Source of the DNA: an uncultured SAR86 cluster bacterium | GTDB taxonomy: Bacteria > Pseudomonadota > Gammaproteobacteria > Magnimaribacterales > AG-339-G14 | Assembly (NCBI GenBank): GCA_902595715.1 | Contig: CACJRI010000001.1 | Span: forward strand, 62,001 to 126,000 | Direction: 5' to 3' | DNA length: 64,000 nt | In this document: positions 1-9,978 of the stretch, piece after piece | Layout: each line of letters starts with the position of its first letter | How positions within the stretch are numbered: position 1 is the first letter of the stretch | Notes under the pieces: model-generated | What the model was told of the DNA's origin: nothing | The model's input: the letters and a program-made list of their open reading frames with translations, nothing else | The model's database searches: none | Position numbers and translations under genes: made by a program

Positions 1-1
1 T

Positions 2-799
2 GGATCAGAAGTAGTTATCTGCGGAAGAAGGGAATCAGTATTGGAAGATACAGTAAAAGAGTTAACAGATGAAACTGGCGGGAAGATTACTTGTTTTGCC
101 CTAGATATCAGAGATTCACTAGCAATAGAGTCTTCTATAGAGGAGCTATTTGCTGAAAAACCGATTACCGGTTTAATTAATAATGCAGCAGGTAATTTTA
201 TCAGCAGGACAAAAGATTTATCACCAAACGGTTTTAATGCGATAGCAAGCATCGTCTTTCATGGAACTTTTTACATAACAAATGCAATTGGTAAAAGATG
301 GATTGAAAATAAACAGAAGGGAAGTATTGTGTCAATCCTTGCTACTTGGGTTTGGACTGGATCTCCCTATGTAATTCCATCGGCAATGTCTAAGTCGGGT
401 ATCAATGCAATGACTAAATCATTGGCAGTCGAATGGGGTCAATATGGAATTAGATTAAATGCAATAGCGCCTGGCCCGTTTCCTACAGAAGGAGCTTGGT
501 CAAGGTTAATGCCTCAAACTGGAGACAGCAAAAAAGATGAAAAGGTAACTGGACAATATATGAATATCCCATTGCAAAGGGCTGGGGAAATGGAAGAACT
601 TGGAAATCTTGCTACATTTTTAATGGCAGATGGCTGTGAGTATCTTACTGGACAAACCATAGCAATTGATGGGGCGCAATATTTATCTTCTTCAGGAACT
701 TTTGCTAACTTAAATAGCCTTTCCGATGAAGATTGGGATAACATTAGAAATACAATAAAAAAATCTAATGAAAAGGATAAAAAACAAAGATCAGTTTAA
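2..799 (+). CDS. SDR-family oxidoreductase, 2,4-dienoyl-CoA reductase-like (5' end truncated by window edge)
   Basis: Frame open to the window edge (GSEVVICGRRESVLED upstream of the listed TTG start at 41); SDR motifs NNAAG, S-(x)n-AMSKSG, NAIAPGPFPTEGAW. Confidence 0.85.
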   Translation, partial: GSEVVICGRRESVLEDTVKELTDETGGKITCFALDIRDSLAIESSIEELFAEKPITGLINNAAGNFISRTKDLSPNGFNAIASIVFHGTFYITNAIGKRWIENKQKGSIVSILATWVWTGSPYVIPSAMSKSGINAMTKSLAVEWGQYGIRLNAIAPGPFPTEGAWSRLMPQTGDSKKDEKVTGQYMNIPLQRAGEMEELGNLATFLMADGCEYLTGQTIAIDGAQYLSSSGTFANLNSLSDEDWDNIRNTIKKSNEKDKKQRSV

Positions 800-816
800 T
801 TAATAGGGAGAATATT

Positions 817-2268
817 ATGAGTACAGAAACTTTACAAGAAATGGAAAGCGTTCTAAAGCTGCAAAAAAAACTTCATATCGAAGAAGGTCCTGCGAGCATA
901 GAGCTTAGAAAAGACAGATTGAATCGTTGTATCAAGATGATTAAAGAATACAGTGATGAAATAATTGATGCTCTGCAAAAAGATTTTGGTAATAGAGATC
1001 CAAAATCAAGTTTTTTAACTGAAATTGCTACAACTATTGGTGTTTTAGAACACGCTATAAAAAATGTAGATAAGTGGACAAAAGACGAAAAAAGACCTTC
1101 AAATGTCGATAGACCTTTCTTCATTAGAATGTTGATGGGATTATTGGGATCAAAATCCTATATAAAGTATCAACCCCTTGGAACAGTTGGTGTTATTAGC
1201 CCATGGAACTTTCCAGTTAATTTGATTTTAGCTCCTTTAGGAGGAATTTTTGCTGCTGGTAATAGAGCTATGATCAAACCTTCTGAATTAACTCCGGCAA
1301 CAAGCGAAGTAACTAAAAAAATGTTTGAAGCTTATTTTGATAAGTCTGAAGCAGCTGTCTTTACAGGAGATGCTGAAGTAGGAGCTGCGTTTAGTGCTCT
1401 ACCATTTGACCATCTTCTATTCACAGGTGGAACACAAATTGGTAAAAAGGTTATGAAAGCCGCTTCGGATAACTTAGTTCCAGTAACTTTAGAATTAGGT
1501 GGAAAATCTCCAGTAATAGTTGATGAAGATGCAAATTTATCAGAAGTTGCTAAAAAAGTAATGCGAGGAAAAACTATGAATGCTGGACAAATTTGTTTAG
1601 CTCCTGATTATTTAATGCTTCCCAAAGGCAAAAGTGAAGAGTTCGCAAAAGCTTCAAATGAAGCTGTAAGTGAAATGTTTGCAGATCTTAAATATAACGA
1701 AGACTACACTTCTGTAATTAATGAGAGACATTATGAAAGAATTAATGAACTTGTTTCAGATGCAAAAGATAAAGGTGCGGAAGTCATTCAAATAAACCCT
1801 GCAGATGAAGACTTTGAACAACAAGAATTGCACAAAATTCCGCCAACATTGGTTTTAAATCCAACTGATGAAATGAAAATTATGCAAGAAGAGATATTTG
1901 GACCGGTATTACCCGTCAAAGAATATGAAGACTTTGATGAAACTGTTAATTACGTAAACTCTAAAGATAGGCCTTTAGGACTTTACCTTTTTAGTAAAGA
2001 TAAAAATAAGGAAAAGAAAGTTCTTGATAATACCACTTCAGGCGGAGTCACTTTAAATGATGTTATTTGGCATATTGGTCAAGAAGAACTTCCTTTTGGA
2101 GGGGTTGGGCCAAGTGGAACAGGTTCTTATCACGGTCATGATGGTTTTAAGGAATTCAGTCACGCTAAAGCAGTCTATAAACAATTTTCAGCGGATCTTA
2201 TGGCTCAGATGATGCCTCCTTACAAGGGCAAAATGTTTGAAACCATGAAAAATCAAATTAAAAAATAG
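817..2268 (+). CDS. NAD(P)-dependent aldehyde dehydrogenase, coniferyl-aldehyde dehydrogenase type
   Basis: 483 aa; ALDH motifs SPWNFPVNL, FTGGTQIGKKVM, LELGGKSPVIV, NAGQICLAPDY, EEIFGPVLP. Confidence 0.88.
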   Translation: MSTETLQEMESVLKLQKKLHIEEGPASIELRKDRLNRCIKMIKEYSDEIIDALQKDFGNRDPKSSFLTEIATTIGVLEHAIKNVDKWTKDEKRPSNVDRPFFIRMLMGLLGSKSYIKYQPLGTVGVISPWNFPVNLILAPLGGIFAAGNRAMIKPSELTPATSEVTKKMFEAYFDKSEAAVFTGDAEVGAAFSALPFDHLLFTGGTQIGKKVMKAASDNLVPVTLELGGKSPVIVDEDANLSEVAKKVMRGKTMNAGQICLAPDYLMLPKGKSEEFAKASNEAVSEMFADLKYNEDYTSVINERHYERINELVSDAKDKGAEVIQINPADEDFEQQELHKIPPTLVLNPTDEMKIMQEEIFGPVLPVKEYEDFDETVNYVNSKDRPLGLYLFSKDKNKEKKVLDNTTSGGVTLNDVIWHIGQEELPFGGVGPSGTGSYHGHDGFKEFSHAKAVYKQFSADLMAQMMPPYKGKMFETMKNQIKK

Positions 2269-2284
2269 TTTTGAAACTTAAAGG

Positions 2285-3532
2285 ATGTCTCAAAACTATA
2301 CGCCTTTTTATATAGCTTTGAGATATTTGAAAGGAAGAAAGTCAGGCTTTCTTTCTTTCATCTCAGCACTTGCATTTATTTCTACTTCACTTGGTGTTGC
2401 AGTTTTAATTATTGTTTCATCGGTTATGAATGGCTTTGAAAAGGAGCTTAAAGACCGAGTCCTAAATGTTATTCCGCATGCTTCAATTTATGGCCTAAAT
2501 CCAATTGATGGTTGGGAAAATATAGAATTTAATCTAAAAGATGACGCCAATATAAAAGGTATCTCTCCTTACATTGAAACCGAAGCGCTTATAAAAAGTA
2601 AATCAGCTGTTGCCGGGGTAATGGTGAATGGTGTCGAAGCCTCTAAAGATAAATTGGTATCGGTCATTCACGAATTCATGCAGGTAGGTAAGTTTGAAAG
2701 TATTCAAGAAGACAATAATATTGTTTTGGGTAGGCTGCTTGCTAGAAAATTGAATGTTGATCTAGGAGACAAAATTTCTTTAATGCTTCCTGATACCAAT
2801 TCTTCTTTTGCTGGATATTTTCCTAGATCTAAAGTTTTTAATGTATCAGGAATATTTAATATAGGATCCAAAGATATCGACGAGGCTCTAGCTTATATTT
2901 CTCTCGAAAATGCATCCATTCTCTCCGGTCTGGATAATCAAATACACGGTTTTAGATTAAAATTTGATGATTTATTCGAAGCTCCATATTTGGTTTGGCA
3001 GTCCTTAATTTTTGCAGAAAAAAGTTCAAACGTTTTACTTAATGCGGAAGATTGGTCTTATACATATGGGCCTTTATTTGAAGCGATTATGATGGAGAAA
3101 AGTTTAGTTTTTTTACTATTAACATTAATAATTGTTGTTGCAGCCTTCAATATAGTGTCAATGCTCATGACAATGATCAATGAAAAAAGAGGGGCAATTG
3201 CTATTCTGCAGAGCATGGGCATGGGAAATAATGAGATATTTAAAATATTTTTATATCTAGGCATATTAATTGCCCTCATAGGAACATTTTTAGGATTAAT
3301 TTTTGGATTGAGTATTACTTTTCTAATTGGATCTTCAATGTTTGAAACTCAACTTTCATCTTTAATGGAATACTTTGGTACCTATTTTATATCTTACTTT
3401 CCATACGATATACGTTTGGATACGCTTCTAATAATCGTAGCAGTAAGTTTGCTGATTACAATACTTTCAGTAATTTTCCCTGCTAGAACTGCGAGCAAAC
3501 TTCATCCAATTCAGATTTTAAGAAATGAATAA
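2285..3532 (+). CDS. Lipoprotein-releasing ABC transporter permease, LolC/LolE family
   Basis: 415 aa; N-terminal ALRYLKGRKSGFLSFIS...VMNGFEKELKDRVLNVIPHA typical of LolC/E; followed directly by LolD. Confidence 0.9.
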   Translation: MSQNYTPFYIALRYLKGRKSGFLSFISALAFISTSLGVAVLIIVSSVMNGFEKELKDRVLNVIPHASIYGLNPIDGWENIEFNLKDDANIKGISPYIETEALIKSKSAVAGVMVNGVEASKDKLVSVIHEFMQVGKFESIQEDNNIVLGRLLARKLNVDLGDKISLMLPDTNSSFAGYFPRSKVFNVSGIFNIGSKDIDEALAYISLENASILSGLDNQIHGFRLKFDDLFEAPYLVWQSLIFAEKSSNVLLNAEDWSYTYGPLFEAIMMEKSLVFLLLTLIIVVAAFNIVSMLMTMINEKRGAIAILQSMGMGNNEIFKIFLYLGILIALIGTFLGLIFGLSITFLIGSSMFETQLSSLMEYFGTYFISYFPYDIRLDTLLIIVAVSLLITILSVIFPARTASKLHPIQILRNE

Positions 3533-4193
3533 TTTATTGGAAGCAAAAAATTTATCTAAATCTTTTAAGGAAGGTAATGAGGAAATAAAAGCTGTAAACA
3601 AAATTGATTTTTCAATCAAAGAAAATGAAAAAATAGTTATTTATGGAAGATCAGGATCTGGAAAATCTACATTACTTAATCTGTTGAGTGGATTAGATGC
3701 TTATTCCGAAGGTGAAATTTCATACAAAAACTTCAATTATGACAACCAACAAAAGAAGTTAACTACATTGAGAAAAGAGAATATGGGGTTTGTATATCAG
3801 TTTCATTACTTACTTAAAGAATTTACTTCTGTTGAAAATGTTGCATTAGGAGCGATGATATTGGGAGAATCTAAAAAAAATTCTATGAAAAAAGCATCTG
3901 ATATTTTAGGTAAATTTGGTTTGTCTGAAAGATTGCATCATTTTCCAAGCGAGCTTTCTGGAGGAGAAAAACAAAGAGTTGCTATGGCAAGAGCATTAAT
4001 CAACAAACCCGATCTTATCTTTTTAGATGAACCAACTGGAAATTTAGATAAGGAAACTTCCAAAGAAGTGATAAATTATCTAAATCATTTAGCCACTGAG
4101 TACAAATCTTCAATAATTGTGGCTACTCACGATCCTGAATTCAGAAATTTTAGCGATAAAATTCTTACCATGGATTCAGGCGTTTTCGTTTAA
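3525..4193 (+). CDS. lolD: Lipoprotein-releasing ABC transporter ATP-binding protein LolD
   Basis: 222 aa; Walker A GRSGSGKST, signature LSGGEKQRVAMARAL, Walker B LIFLDEPTGNLD; overlaps the permease gene. Confidence 0.92.
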   Translation: MNNLLEAKNLSKSFKEGNEEIKAVNKIDFSIKENEKIVIYGRSGSGKSTLLNLLSGLDAYSEGEISYKNFNYDNQQKKLTTLRKENMGFVYQFHYLLKEFTSVENVALGAMILGESKKNSMKKASDILGKFGLSERLHHFPSELSGGEKQRVAMARALINKPDLIFLDEPTGNLDKETSKEVINYLNHLATEYKSSIIVATHDPEFRNFSDKILTMDSGVFV

Positions 4194-4205
4194 AATAAGT
4201 CTTCA

Positions 4206-6971
4206 ATGAAAATGAGCCCCTATTCAAGGATAATATCTTATGTCCTTCCAAATTTAGGATTCTTTCTTTTAAGTTCTCTGGGTTATTTTCTTTTCGCTAT
4301 ATCTCAAGTTGGAATAGCAGATTGGTTTAGACAAATTGTTGATTATATTTCTCAACCTGATTCGTCTTTAAATCTTTATCTGCCGATTCTTTTATTATTT
4401 TTGGCATTAGGAAGAGGAATTGGTTATTTCATTGGAAATTTTTTTATGGCACTTGTCTCAACTAGGTTAGTTTTTGATTTAAGAAAAGATTTGTTTAAGT
4501 CTTTGATTTATCTGCCGTCTAGTTTTTATGATTCCAATAATAGCGGTCATCTTCTTTCAAGAATTACATTTAATGTTGCACAAATAAATGAAGCGGGTAC
4601 AGCTGCTATAACAATTCTGGTAAGAGAGGGGCTTATTGTTTTGGGTTTGCTAGGTTATTTAATCTATCTTAATTGGCAACTTACAGCCCTATTATTTCTA
4701 GCATCGCCTTTTATTCTTTTGGTCGTCTCCATCGCAGGAAAAAGAATGAAAAGGGTAAGCGCAAGAATTCAAAACTCAATGGGGGATGTCACTCAGGTTA
4801 GTTCTGAATCAATTAATGCCAATAAAGAAGTTAAAATATTCGGTCAACAAAAAAATGAAATTAATAAATTTGACTTAGTTAATTCAAATAACAGAATCCA
4901 AAATTTAAAACTGGAAACAACAAATTCACTTCAGTCTCCAATTATTCAAATTTTTTTAGCCATAGCTCTATCAATTATTACTTGGGTTGCATTGGATTCT
5001 TCCTTTTTTGAGAGAATGTCTCCAGGAACATTTATTGCATTCTTTGGTGCTGCGGCAATGTTACCAAGACCAATCAGGCAACTATCCATGACAAATTCCA
5101 TGATACAAAAAGGTCTTGCAGCTGCAGAAGTTATTTTTAATCAAATGGATTTAAAACCTGAAACAGATGACGGCGCAAAAGAAATATCCGAAATTAAAGG
5201 AGATCTTTCATTCAAAAACGTAAATTTTTCATATATTGATAATGAAAAAATACTTAATGATGTTTCCTTTGACATCTCAAAAGGCAATACTCTAGCTATT
5301 GTTGGTCAATCTGGTTCTGGTAAAAGTACAATGGTAAATCTTATACCTAGATTTTATGAAGTCTTAGATGGGCGAATTGAAATTGATGGCTGCAATGTGA
5401 AAGAGATAAAACTTGATAATCTCAGAAGTTTAATTTCAACAGTTAGTCAAAATACCGTTTTATTTAATGATTCTGTTAAAAATAATATTAGTTACGCCAA
5501 TCCAATGGCATCTGATGAAGAAATTTTTGAAGCTGCAAGAAATGCCAATGCTCATGAGTTTATAGAAAGTCTTCCAAATGGATATGAAACAATTGTGGGT
5601 GATGATGGAACCTTACTTTCAGGAGGTCAGAAACAAAGGATTGCAATTGCTAGAGCTTTATTAAAAGACGCACCAATCATAATCTTAGATGAAGCTACAT
5701 CTGCTTTGGATTCTGAATCGGAAAATCAAATCCAACAAGCAATAGATAACTTAAAAATAGGGAAGACCACTATTGTTATTGCTCACAGATTGTCGACCGT
5801 TGAAAATGCTGAAAAAATTATTGTTTTAAAAGACGGCAAAATTGTAGAAAGCGGTACTCATGACGATTTGATGAATCTAGAAAAGACTTACTTTGAACTT
5901 TACAAGAACCAATTTAAGGATGAAGCTGAACCGGCTAAGAAAAAACTTCCTATTCTAAAATCTCAATTTGCTTTAACGGAGCAAAAAACTAGTAACTTTA
6001 TTGAAGAAGCTTGGTATGAAAATAAAAGTTGGATAAAAATACTCATTCCGCTTTCGTGGATTTATAGATTTTTATTTAAATTTTTTCGTAAAAGAGCCTT
6101 AGCTTCTGCATGGAAGCCTGATTTTAAGACAATCGTGATTGGCAATCTAACAGTCGGGGGTACCGGAAAAACTCCTCTAGTTATTTGGCTTGCTAATGAA
6201 CTTAAAAAAGAAGGTTTTAACCCCGGTATCGTATCAAGAGGGTACAAGAGTACAGCCAATAACAATCCCGTAATGATTACTCATTCTTCGAATCCAAGTG
6301 ACGTAGGAGATGAACCCTTAATTATATTTAATAATACGAATTGTCCAGTAGTGGTAGGATCTAATAGAGTGAAAGCTGCGAAATATTTAATACAAAATAG
6401 ACAATGCAACGTTCTAATAAGCGATGATGGTCTCCAACATTTTAAACTTGGAAGAGATATTGAAATTGCCATGATAGATGGTATGAGAAAATTTGGTAAT
6501 AAGCTTCTGCTACCTGCCGGCCCGTTAAGAGAGCCAATTAAAAAGTTAGATCAGGTTGATTTTGTTATCAATACTAATACTTTTTATTCAAAGGATGCTG
6601 AATCAAAAAAGAATAACTTTTTGATGACCTACAAGCCTATATCTTGGGTTAACTTAGTAACTCAAGAATCAGTTGATGTAAGTGATTGGAGCAAAGATAA
6701 AATTGTTTATGGAATAGCTGGTATTGGAAATCCTAGTAGTTTCTTTTCTCTTCTAAGAAGTCTTGATTTTCAAGTGATTGAAAAGGTGTTTCCCGATCAT
6801 CATGAATTCATAGATACGGATTTTTTTGAAATGAATGATCTACCTATCGTAATGACAGAAAAAGATGCAATTAAGTGTAAGTTTTTAAAAAATCCTAATT
6901 GTTGGTATTTAAAAATTGAACCTGTCATTAACGAAGATTTTAAAACTGACTTGTTTAAAAAAATAATTTGA
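4206..6971 (+). CDS. Fusion protein: N-terminal MsbA-like lipid A flippase (TMD+NBD) and C-terminal tetraacyldisaccharide 4'-kinase LpxK
   Basis: One uninterrupted 921-aa ORF; ABC exporter core (GQSGSGKST, LSGGQKQRIAIARALL, IIILDEATSALD) followed by LpxK (PLSWIYRFLF, IVIGNLTVGGTGKTPLVIWLANEL, GIVSRGYKS, DDGLQHFKLGRDIEI, PAGPLREP). Confidence 0.9.
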   Translation: MKMSPYSRIISYVLPNLGFFLLSSLGYFLFAISQVGIADWFRQIVDYISQPDSSLNLYLPILLLFLALGRGIGYFIGNFFMALVSTRLVFDLRKDLFKSLIYLPSSFYDSNNSGHLLSRITFNVAQINEAGTAAITILVREGLIVLGLLGYLIYLNWQLTALLFLASPFILLVVSIAGKRMKRVSARIQNSMGDVTQVSSESINANKEVKIFGQQKNEINKFDLVNSNNRIQNLKLETTNSLQSPIIQIFLAIALSIITWVALDSSFFERMSPGTFIAFFGAAAMLPRPIRQLSMTNSMIQKGLAAAEVIFNQMDLKPETDDGAKEISEIKGDLSFKNVNFSYIDNEKILNDVSFDISKGNTLAIVGQSGSGKSTMVNLIPRFYEVLDGRIEIDGCNVKEIKLDNLRSLISTVSQNTVLFNDSVKNNISYANPMASDEEIFEAARNANAHEFIESLPNGYETIVGDDGTLLSGGQKQRIAIARALLKDAPIIILDEATSALDSESENQIQQAIDNLKIGKTTIVIAHRLSTVENAEKIIVLKDGKIVESGTHDDLMNLEKTYFELYKNQFKDEAEPAKKKLPILKSQFALTEQKTSNFIEEAWYENKSWIKILIPLSWIYRFLFKFFRKRALASAWKPDFKTIVIGNLTVGGTGKTPLVIWLANELKKEGFNPGIVSRGYKSTANNNPVMITHSSNPSDVGDEPLIIFNNTNCPVVVGSNRVKAAKYLIQNRQCNVLISDDGLQHFKLGRDIEIAMIDGMRKFGNKLLLPAGPLREPIKKLDQVDFVINTNTFYSKDAESKKNNFLMTYKPISWVNLVTQESVDVSDWSKDKIVYGIAGIGNPSSFFSLLRSLDFQVIEKVFPDHHEFIDTDFFEMNDLPIVMTEKDAIKCKFLKNPNCWYLKIEPVINEDFKTDLFKKII

Positions 6972-7681
6972 AAAAAATTGTCATAATTCCTGCAAGGATA
7001 CAATCCGAAAGATTGCCTGAGAAACCTTTGAGGCTAATATCTAATAAACCAATGATTAATTGGACCTTTGAAGCCGCATTAAAATCTTCCGCGGATATTA
7101 TTCAAGTAGCAACAGATTCAAAAAAAATTTATAACTTACTTCCAAAAGATAATGTAATCATGACATCTTCAAATCATCTTTCCGGAACTGATAGGGTGTA
7201 TGAGGCTGTTTCAAAGATTAATTTGAATGATGATGATGTAATCATTAATGTTCAAGGTGATGAACCTTTTATTCATCCAGAAGATATAAACAATCTTTTT
7301 GATTTAGTTTCCAAAGAAGAAATATCAATGGCAACTCTTTACAGTAACCTCAAATCTTTAGATGAATTAAAAAAATCAAATATAGTAAAAATATTGGTCA
7401 ATGATGGAATTGCTTTAAACTTTTTTAGAAAAACATCTCTAGAGGATAATATATTCATTCATCAAGGAATTTATGCATTCAAATACAAGACTTTGAAAAG
7501 TTTTGTTTCTTGGCAGCCAAGTGATAATGAAAAGATATATAAACTAGAGCAGTTTAGGGCTATAGATAACGGAATTACAATAAATGCAATCAAATCAGTA
7601 TCAAATATTCATTTGGGCGTTGACACAGAAGATGATCTAAATAAAGCTAATGAAATTGCAAAAAAAGATAATCACAAATAA
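6968..7681 (+). CDS. kdsB: 3-deoxy-manno-octulosonate cytidylyltransferase
   Basis: 237 aa; IIPARIQSERLPEKPL, NVQGDEPFI; TTG start overlapping the upstream stop. Confidence 0.9.
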   Translation: MKKIVIIPARIQSERLPEKPLRLISNKPMINWTFEAALKSSADIIQVATDSKKIYNLLPKDNVIMTSSNHLSGTDRVYEAVSKINLNDDDVIINVQGDEPFIHPEDINNLFDLVSKEEISMATLYSNLKSLDELKKSNIVKILVNDGIALNFFRKTSLEDNIFIHQGIYAFKYKTLKSFVSWQPSDNEKIYKLEQFRAIDNGITINAIKSVSNIHLGVDTEDDLNKANEIAKKDNHK

Positions 7682-8636
7682 AAATCTTCGTGAGTTTAAT
7701 TCTCTTCAGATAGCTGTAAAAGCAAAATATTACATAGAGTGCAAAACGGATCATGATTTGGAAGTTGCTTTTCAATTTATAAAGAAAAACAAAATTAAAT
7801 TTCTTATATTGGGGGAGGGAACTAATGTTGTTTTCACAAAACACTTTGAAGGACTCATCATCAAAAATATATTTAAAAATGAAAAAAAAATTTATAAAAA
7901 CAATGTAAAAGTTTCTAGTGGCTACAACTGGGATAGGTTTGTTTCATTTTGTATTAAAAATTCTCTTTATGGTTTAGAAAATTTATCAGGTATACCAGGA
8001 ACTGTAGGCGCCGGTCCGATTCAAAATATAGGTGCTTATGGAGAAGAAATATCGGATTACATCGAACATATTGAAGTTTATAACCTTAAAACAGGAAATC
8101 TTGAAACTCTTAATAATAAGAATTGTAATTTTGATTATAGAAATTCATTTTTTAAAAAAAATAAACACTTATTCATTAAAAATATCTTTTTTAAATTAAA
8201 AGATAAATTTATTGCAAATAATTCATATCAAGATTTACAGGTTTATGAATTTAAGAATGCCTTACAGCTAAGAAAGAAAGTTTTAAAAATTCGTAGTAGA
8301 AAATTAGAAAACTATCTAAGCAAGCCAAATGTAGGAAGTTTCTTTAAAAATCCATTGATCAAAAGGCAAGATTTAAAAAGGCTCCTTTCGCAAGATGCTA
8401 ATTTAAAATTTTATAATCACAACTCGTTAATAAAGGTTTCAGCAGCCTGGTTAATAGAAAGAAGCAATTTAAAGGGATTGAAATTTGATAATGCGAGAGT
8501 CTCAACAAAACATTCTCTGGTATTAATCAATGAAGATAAATCACCGAATTCAATTTTGAAGTTAAAGAATAAAATAAAGACAGTTGTTTTAAACAAATAT
8601 GATATAAGACTTGAAGAAGAACCTACAATAATTTGA
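7650..8636 (+). CDS. murB: UDP-N-acetylmuramate dehydrogenase
   Basis: 328 aa; LGEGTNVVF, GLENLSGIPGTVGAGPIQNIGAYG, NVGSFFKNP, SAAWLIE. Confidence 0.9.
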   Translation: MKLQKKIITNKNLREFNSLQIAVKAKYYIECKTDHDLEVAFQFIKKNKIKFLILGEGTNVVFTKHFEGLIIKNIFKNEKKIYKNNVKVSSGYNWDRFVSFCIKNSLYGLENLSGIPGTVGAGPIQNIGAYGEEISDYIEHIEVYNLKTGNLETLNNKNCNFDYRNSFFKKNKHLFIKNIFFKLKDKFIANNSYQDLQVYEFKNALQLRKKVLKIRSRKLENYLSKPNVGSFFKNPLIKRQDLKRLLSQDANLKFYNHNSLIKVSAAWLIERSNLKGLKFDNARVSTKHSLVLINEDKSPNSILKLKNKIKTVVLNKYDIRLEEEPTII

Positions 8637-9202
8637 TGGCTAACGAAATCAACACGAGCTCCTTATTTCAATCCATTTTGGAAGCTCAAAAAAATAATAA
8701 ATTACCGCCAGTAGAAAAATGGAATCCACCTCTTTGCGAAAATGTTGATATGAAAATTGCAAGAGACGGAAAATGGTATTTTAAAAACTCTCCTATAGGA
8801 AGAGAGAAAATGGTCAAACTTTTCAGCACCGTTATTCGATATGATGATGACGGTTTTTATTATCTAGTAACTCCTGTTGAAAAAATTCAGCTTCAAGTTG
8901 AGGATAAGCCTTTTGTAATCAAGACGTTCAATAAGGAGCTAATAGATGGTAAAGAAGTTTTTTTATTTCAAACTAATGTAGATGATATTGTTACTTTGAG
9001 TAATAAAAATCCTCTTAGAGTTGAAATCAACAAAGATACTCAGGAGCCTTCGCCTTATATTTTAGTGAGAAAAAATCTTGAAGCTTTAATCGGTAGAAAC
9101 GTTTTTTATCAGTTAATAGAAGAAGCGAAATTAAATTCCAAAACTCAAGAATTAGAAATTAATTCTGGTGATGAAGTATTTTCTTTAGGCAAAGTTATAT
9201 AA
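8636..9202 (+). CDS. DUF1285 family protein
   Basis: About 188 aa; CENVDMKIARDGKWYFKNSPIGREKMVKLFSTVI pattern of DUF1285; ATG at 8636 overlaps the murB stop. Confidence 0.7.
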   Translation: MANEINTSSLFQSILEAQKNNKLPPVEKWNPPLCENVDMKIARDGKWYFKNSPIGREKMVKLFSTVIRYDDDGFYYLVTPVEKIQLQVEDKPFVIKTFNKELIDGKEVFLFQTNVDDIVTLSNKNPLRVEINKDTQEPSPYILVRKNLEALIGRNVFYQLIEEAKLNSKTQELEINSGDEVFSLGKVI

Positions 9203-9203
9203 T

Positions 9204-9506
9204 TTAAATATCTAATTTTTCTCCACATCTAATAATTTTTAAACTTGCTGCGCCCCCATCAAGCAAGGGTTCTAAAACATCAGCTAATCCTGTTTCTGCT
9301 CGCCAATTTGCATAGTTTGAATGATTGTCTAATGATTCCCAGTCTTCTATCAAATAGATAGTATTTGTTGAGACATCTTCATATGTATCTATAGAAATGC
9401 ATCCTTTAAATGCTCTTGTATCAACTAGTGCTTCTTTTAAGGTATTTTTTAAAACTTCAAACTTTTCTTTCTTTGCTGGGAACCCAACGATAACTAAATT
9501 TTTCAT
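9204..9506 (-). CDS. Antibiotic biosynthesis monooxygenase-like (dimeric alpha-beta barrel) protein
   Basis: 100 aa; ABM-like pattern FKGCISIDTYEDVSTNTIYLIEDWESLDNHSNYANWRAETG. Confidence 0.7.
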   Translation of the reverse strand: MKNLVIVGFPAKKEKFEVLKNTLKEALVDTRAFKGCISIDTYEDVSTNTIYLIEDWESLDNHSNYANWRAETGLADVLEPLLDGGAASLKIIRCGEKLDI

Positions 9507-9560
9507 ATTTTTTTTAACTGTATTATTATCAAATCTTATTTAACTATATTAGGAGAGAAA

Positions 9561-9938
9561 ATGAAAAAATTAATTTTTGTTGTAATGTTGGGATTGTCAT
9601 CAATCGGTTTCAGTGGTCCAGTCGTTGAAATTTATGAATGCCAGATCAATAAGGGTAAAACTTTAGAAGATTTATCAGATATGATGGATACGTTTTCTGC
9701 TTATTTAAAGAAAGCAGGTTTATCGAATTCCTACAAAGCTCATGCTGGCTTTCAACAAATTCCTATTAAACCAGGCTCTGTTAATTGGATAGGAATATCA
9801 CCAACAGCGGAAGATTACGGTAAAGCAATAGAATGGTTTACTTCATCTAAAGATGGACAGTCTTTTGGTGAGTTATATCAATCTGTTTATACTTGCCAAG
9901 AGTCTTTTATGACCTTTATTACAACTTCTTCAAAATAA
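9561..9938 (+). CDS. Exported protein of unknown function (possible dimeric alpha-beta barrel fold)
   Basis: 125 aa; N-terminal signal peptide MKKLIFVVMLGLSSIGFSG; upstream SD AGGAG. Confidence 0.65.
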   Translation: MKKLIFVVMLGLSSIGFSGPVVEIYECQINKGKTLEDLSDMMDTFSAYLKKAGLSNSYKAHAGFQQIPIKPGSVNWIGISPTAEDYGKAIEWFTSSKDGQSFGELYQSVYTCQESFMTFITTSSK

Positions 9939-9943
9939 ATTAA

Positions 9944-9978
9944 ATGTAAAAGGCTGATTAAAAATTGGCCTTTTACAT
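9944..9978. terminator. Bidirectional hairpin terminator between convergent genes
   Basis: Perfect 11-bp inverted repeat ATGTAAAAGGC...GCCTTTTACAT; overlaps the 3' end of the ETF-QO gene. Confidence 0.6.
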
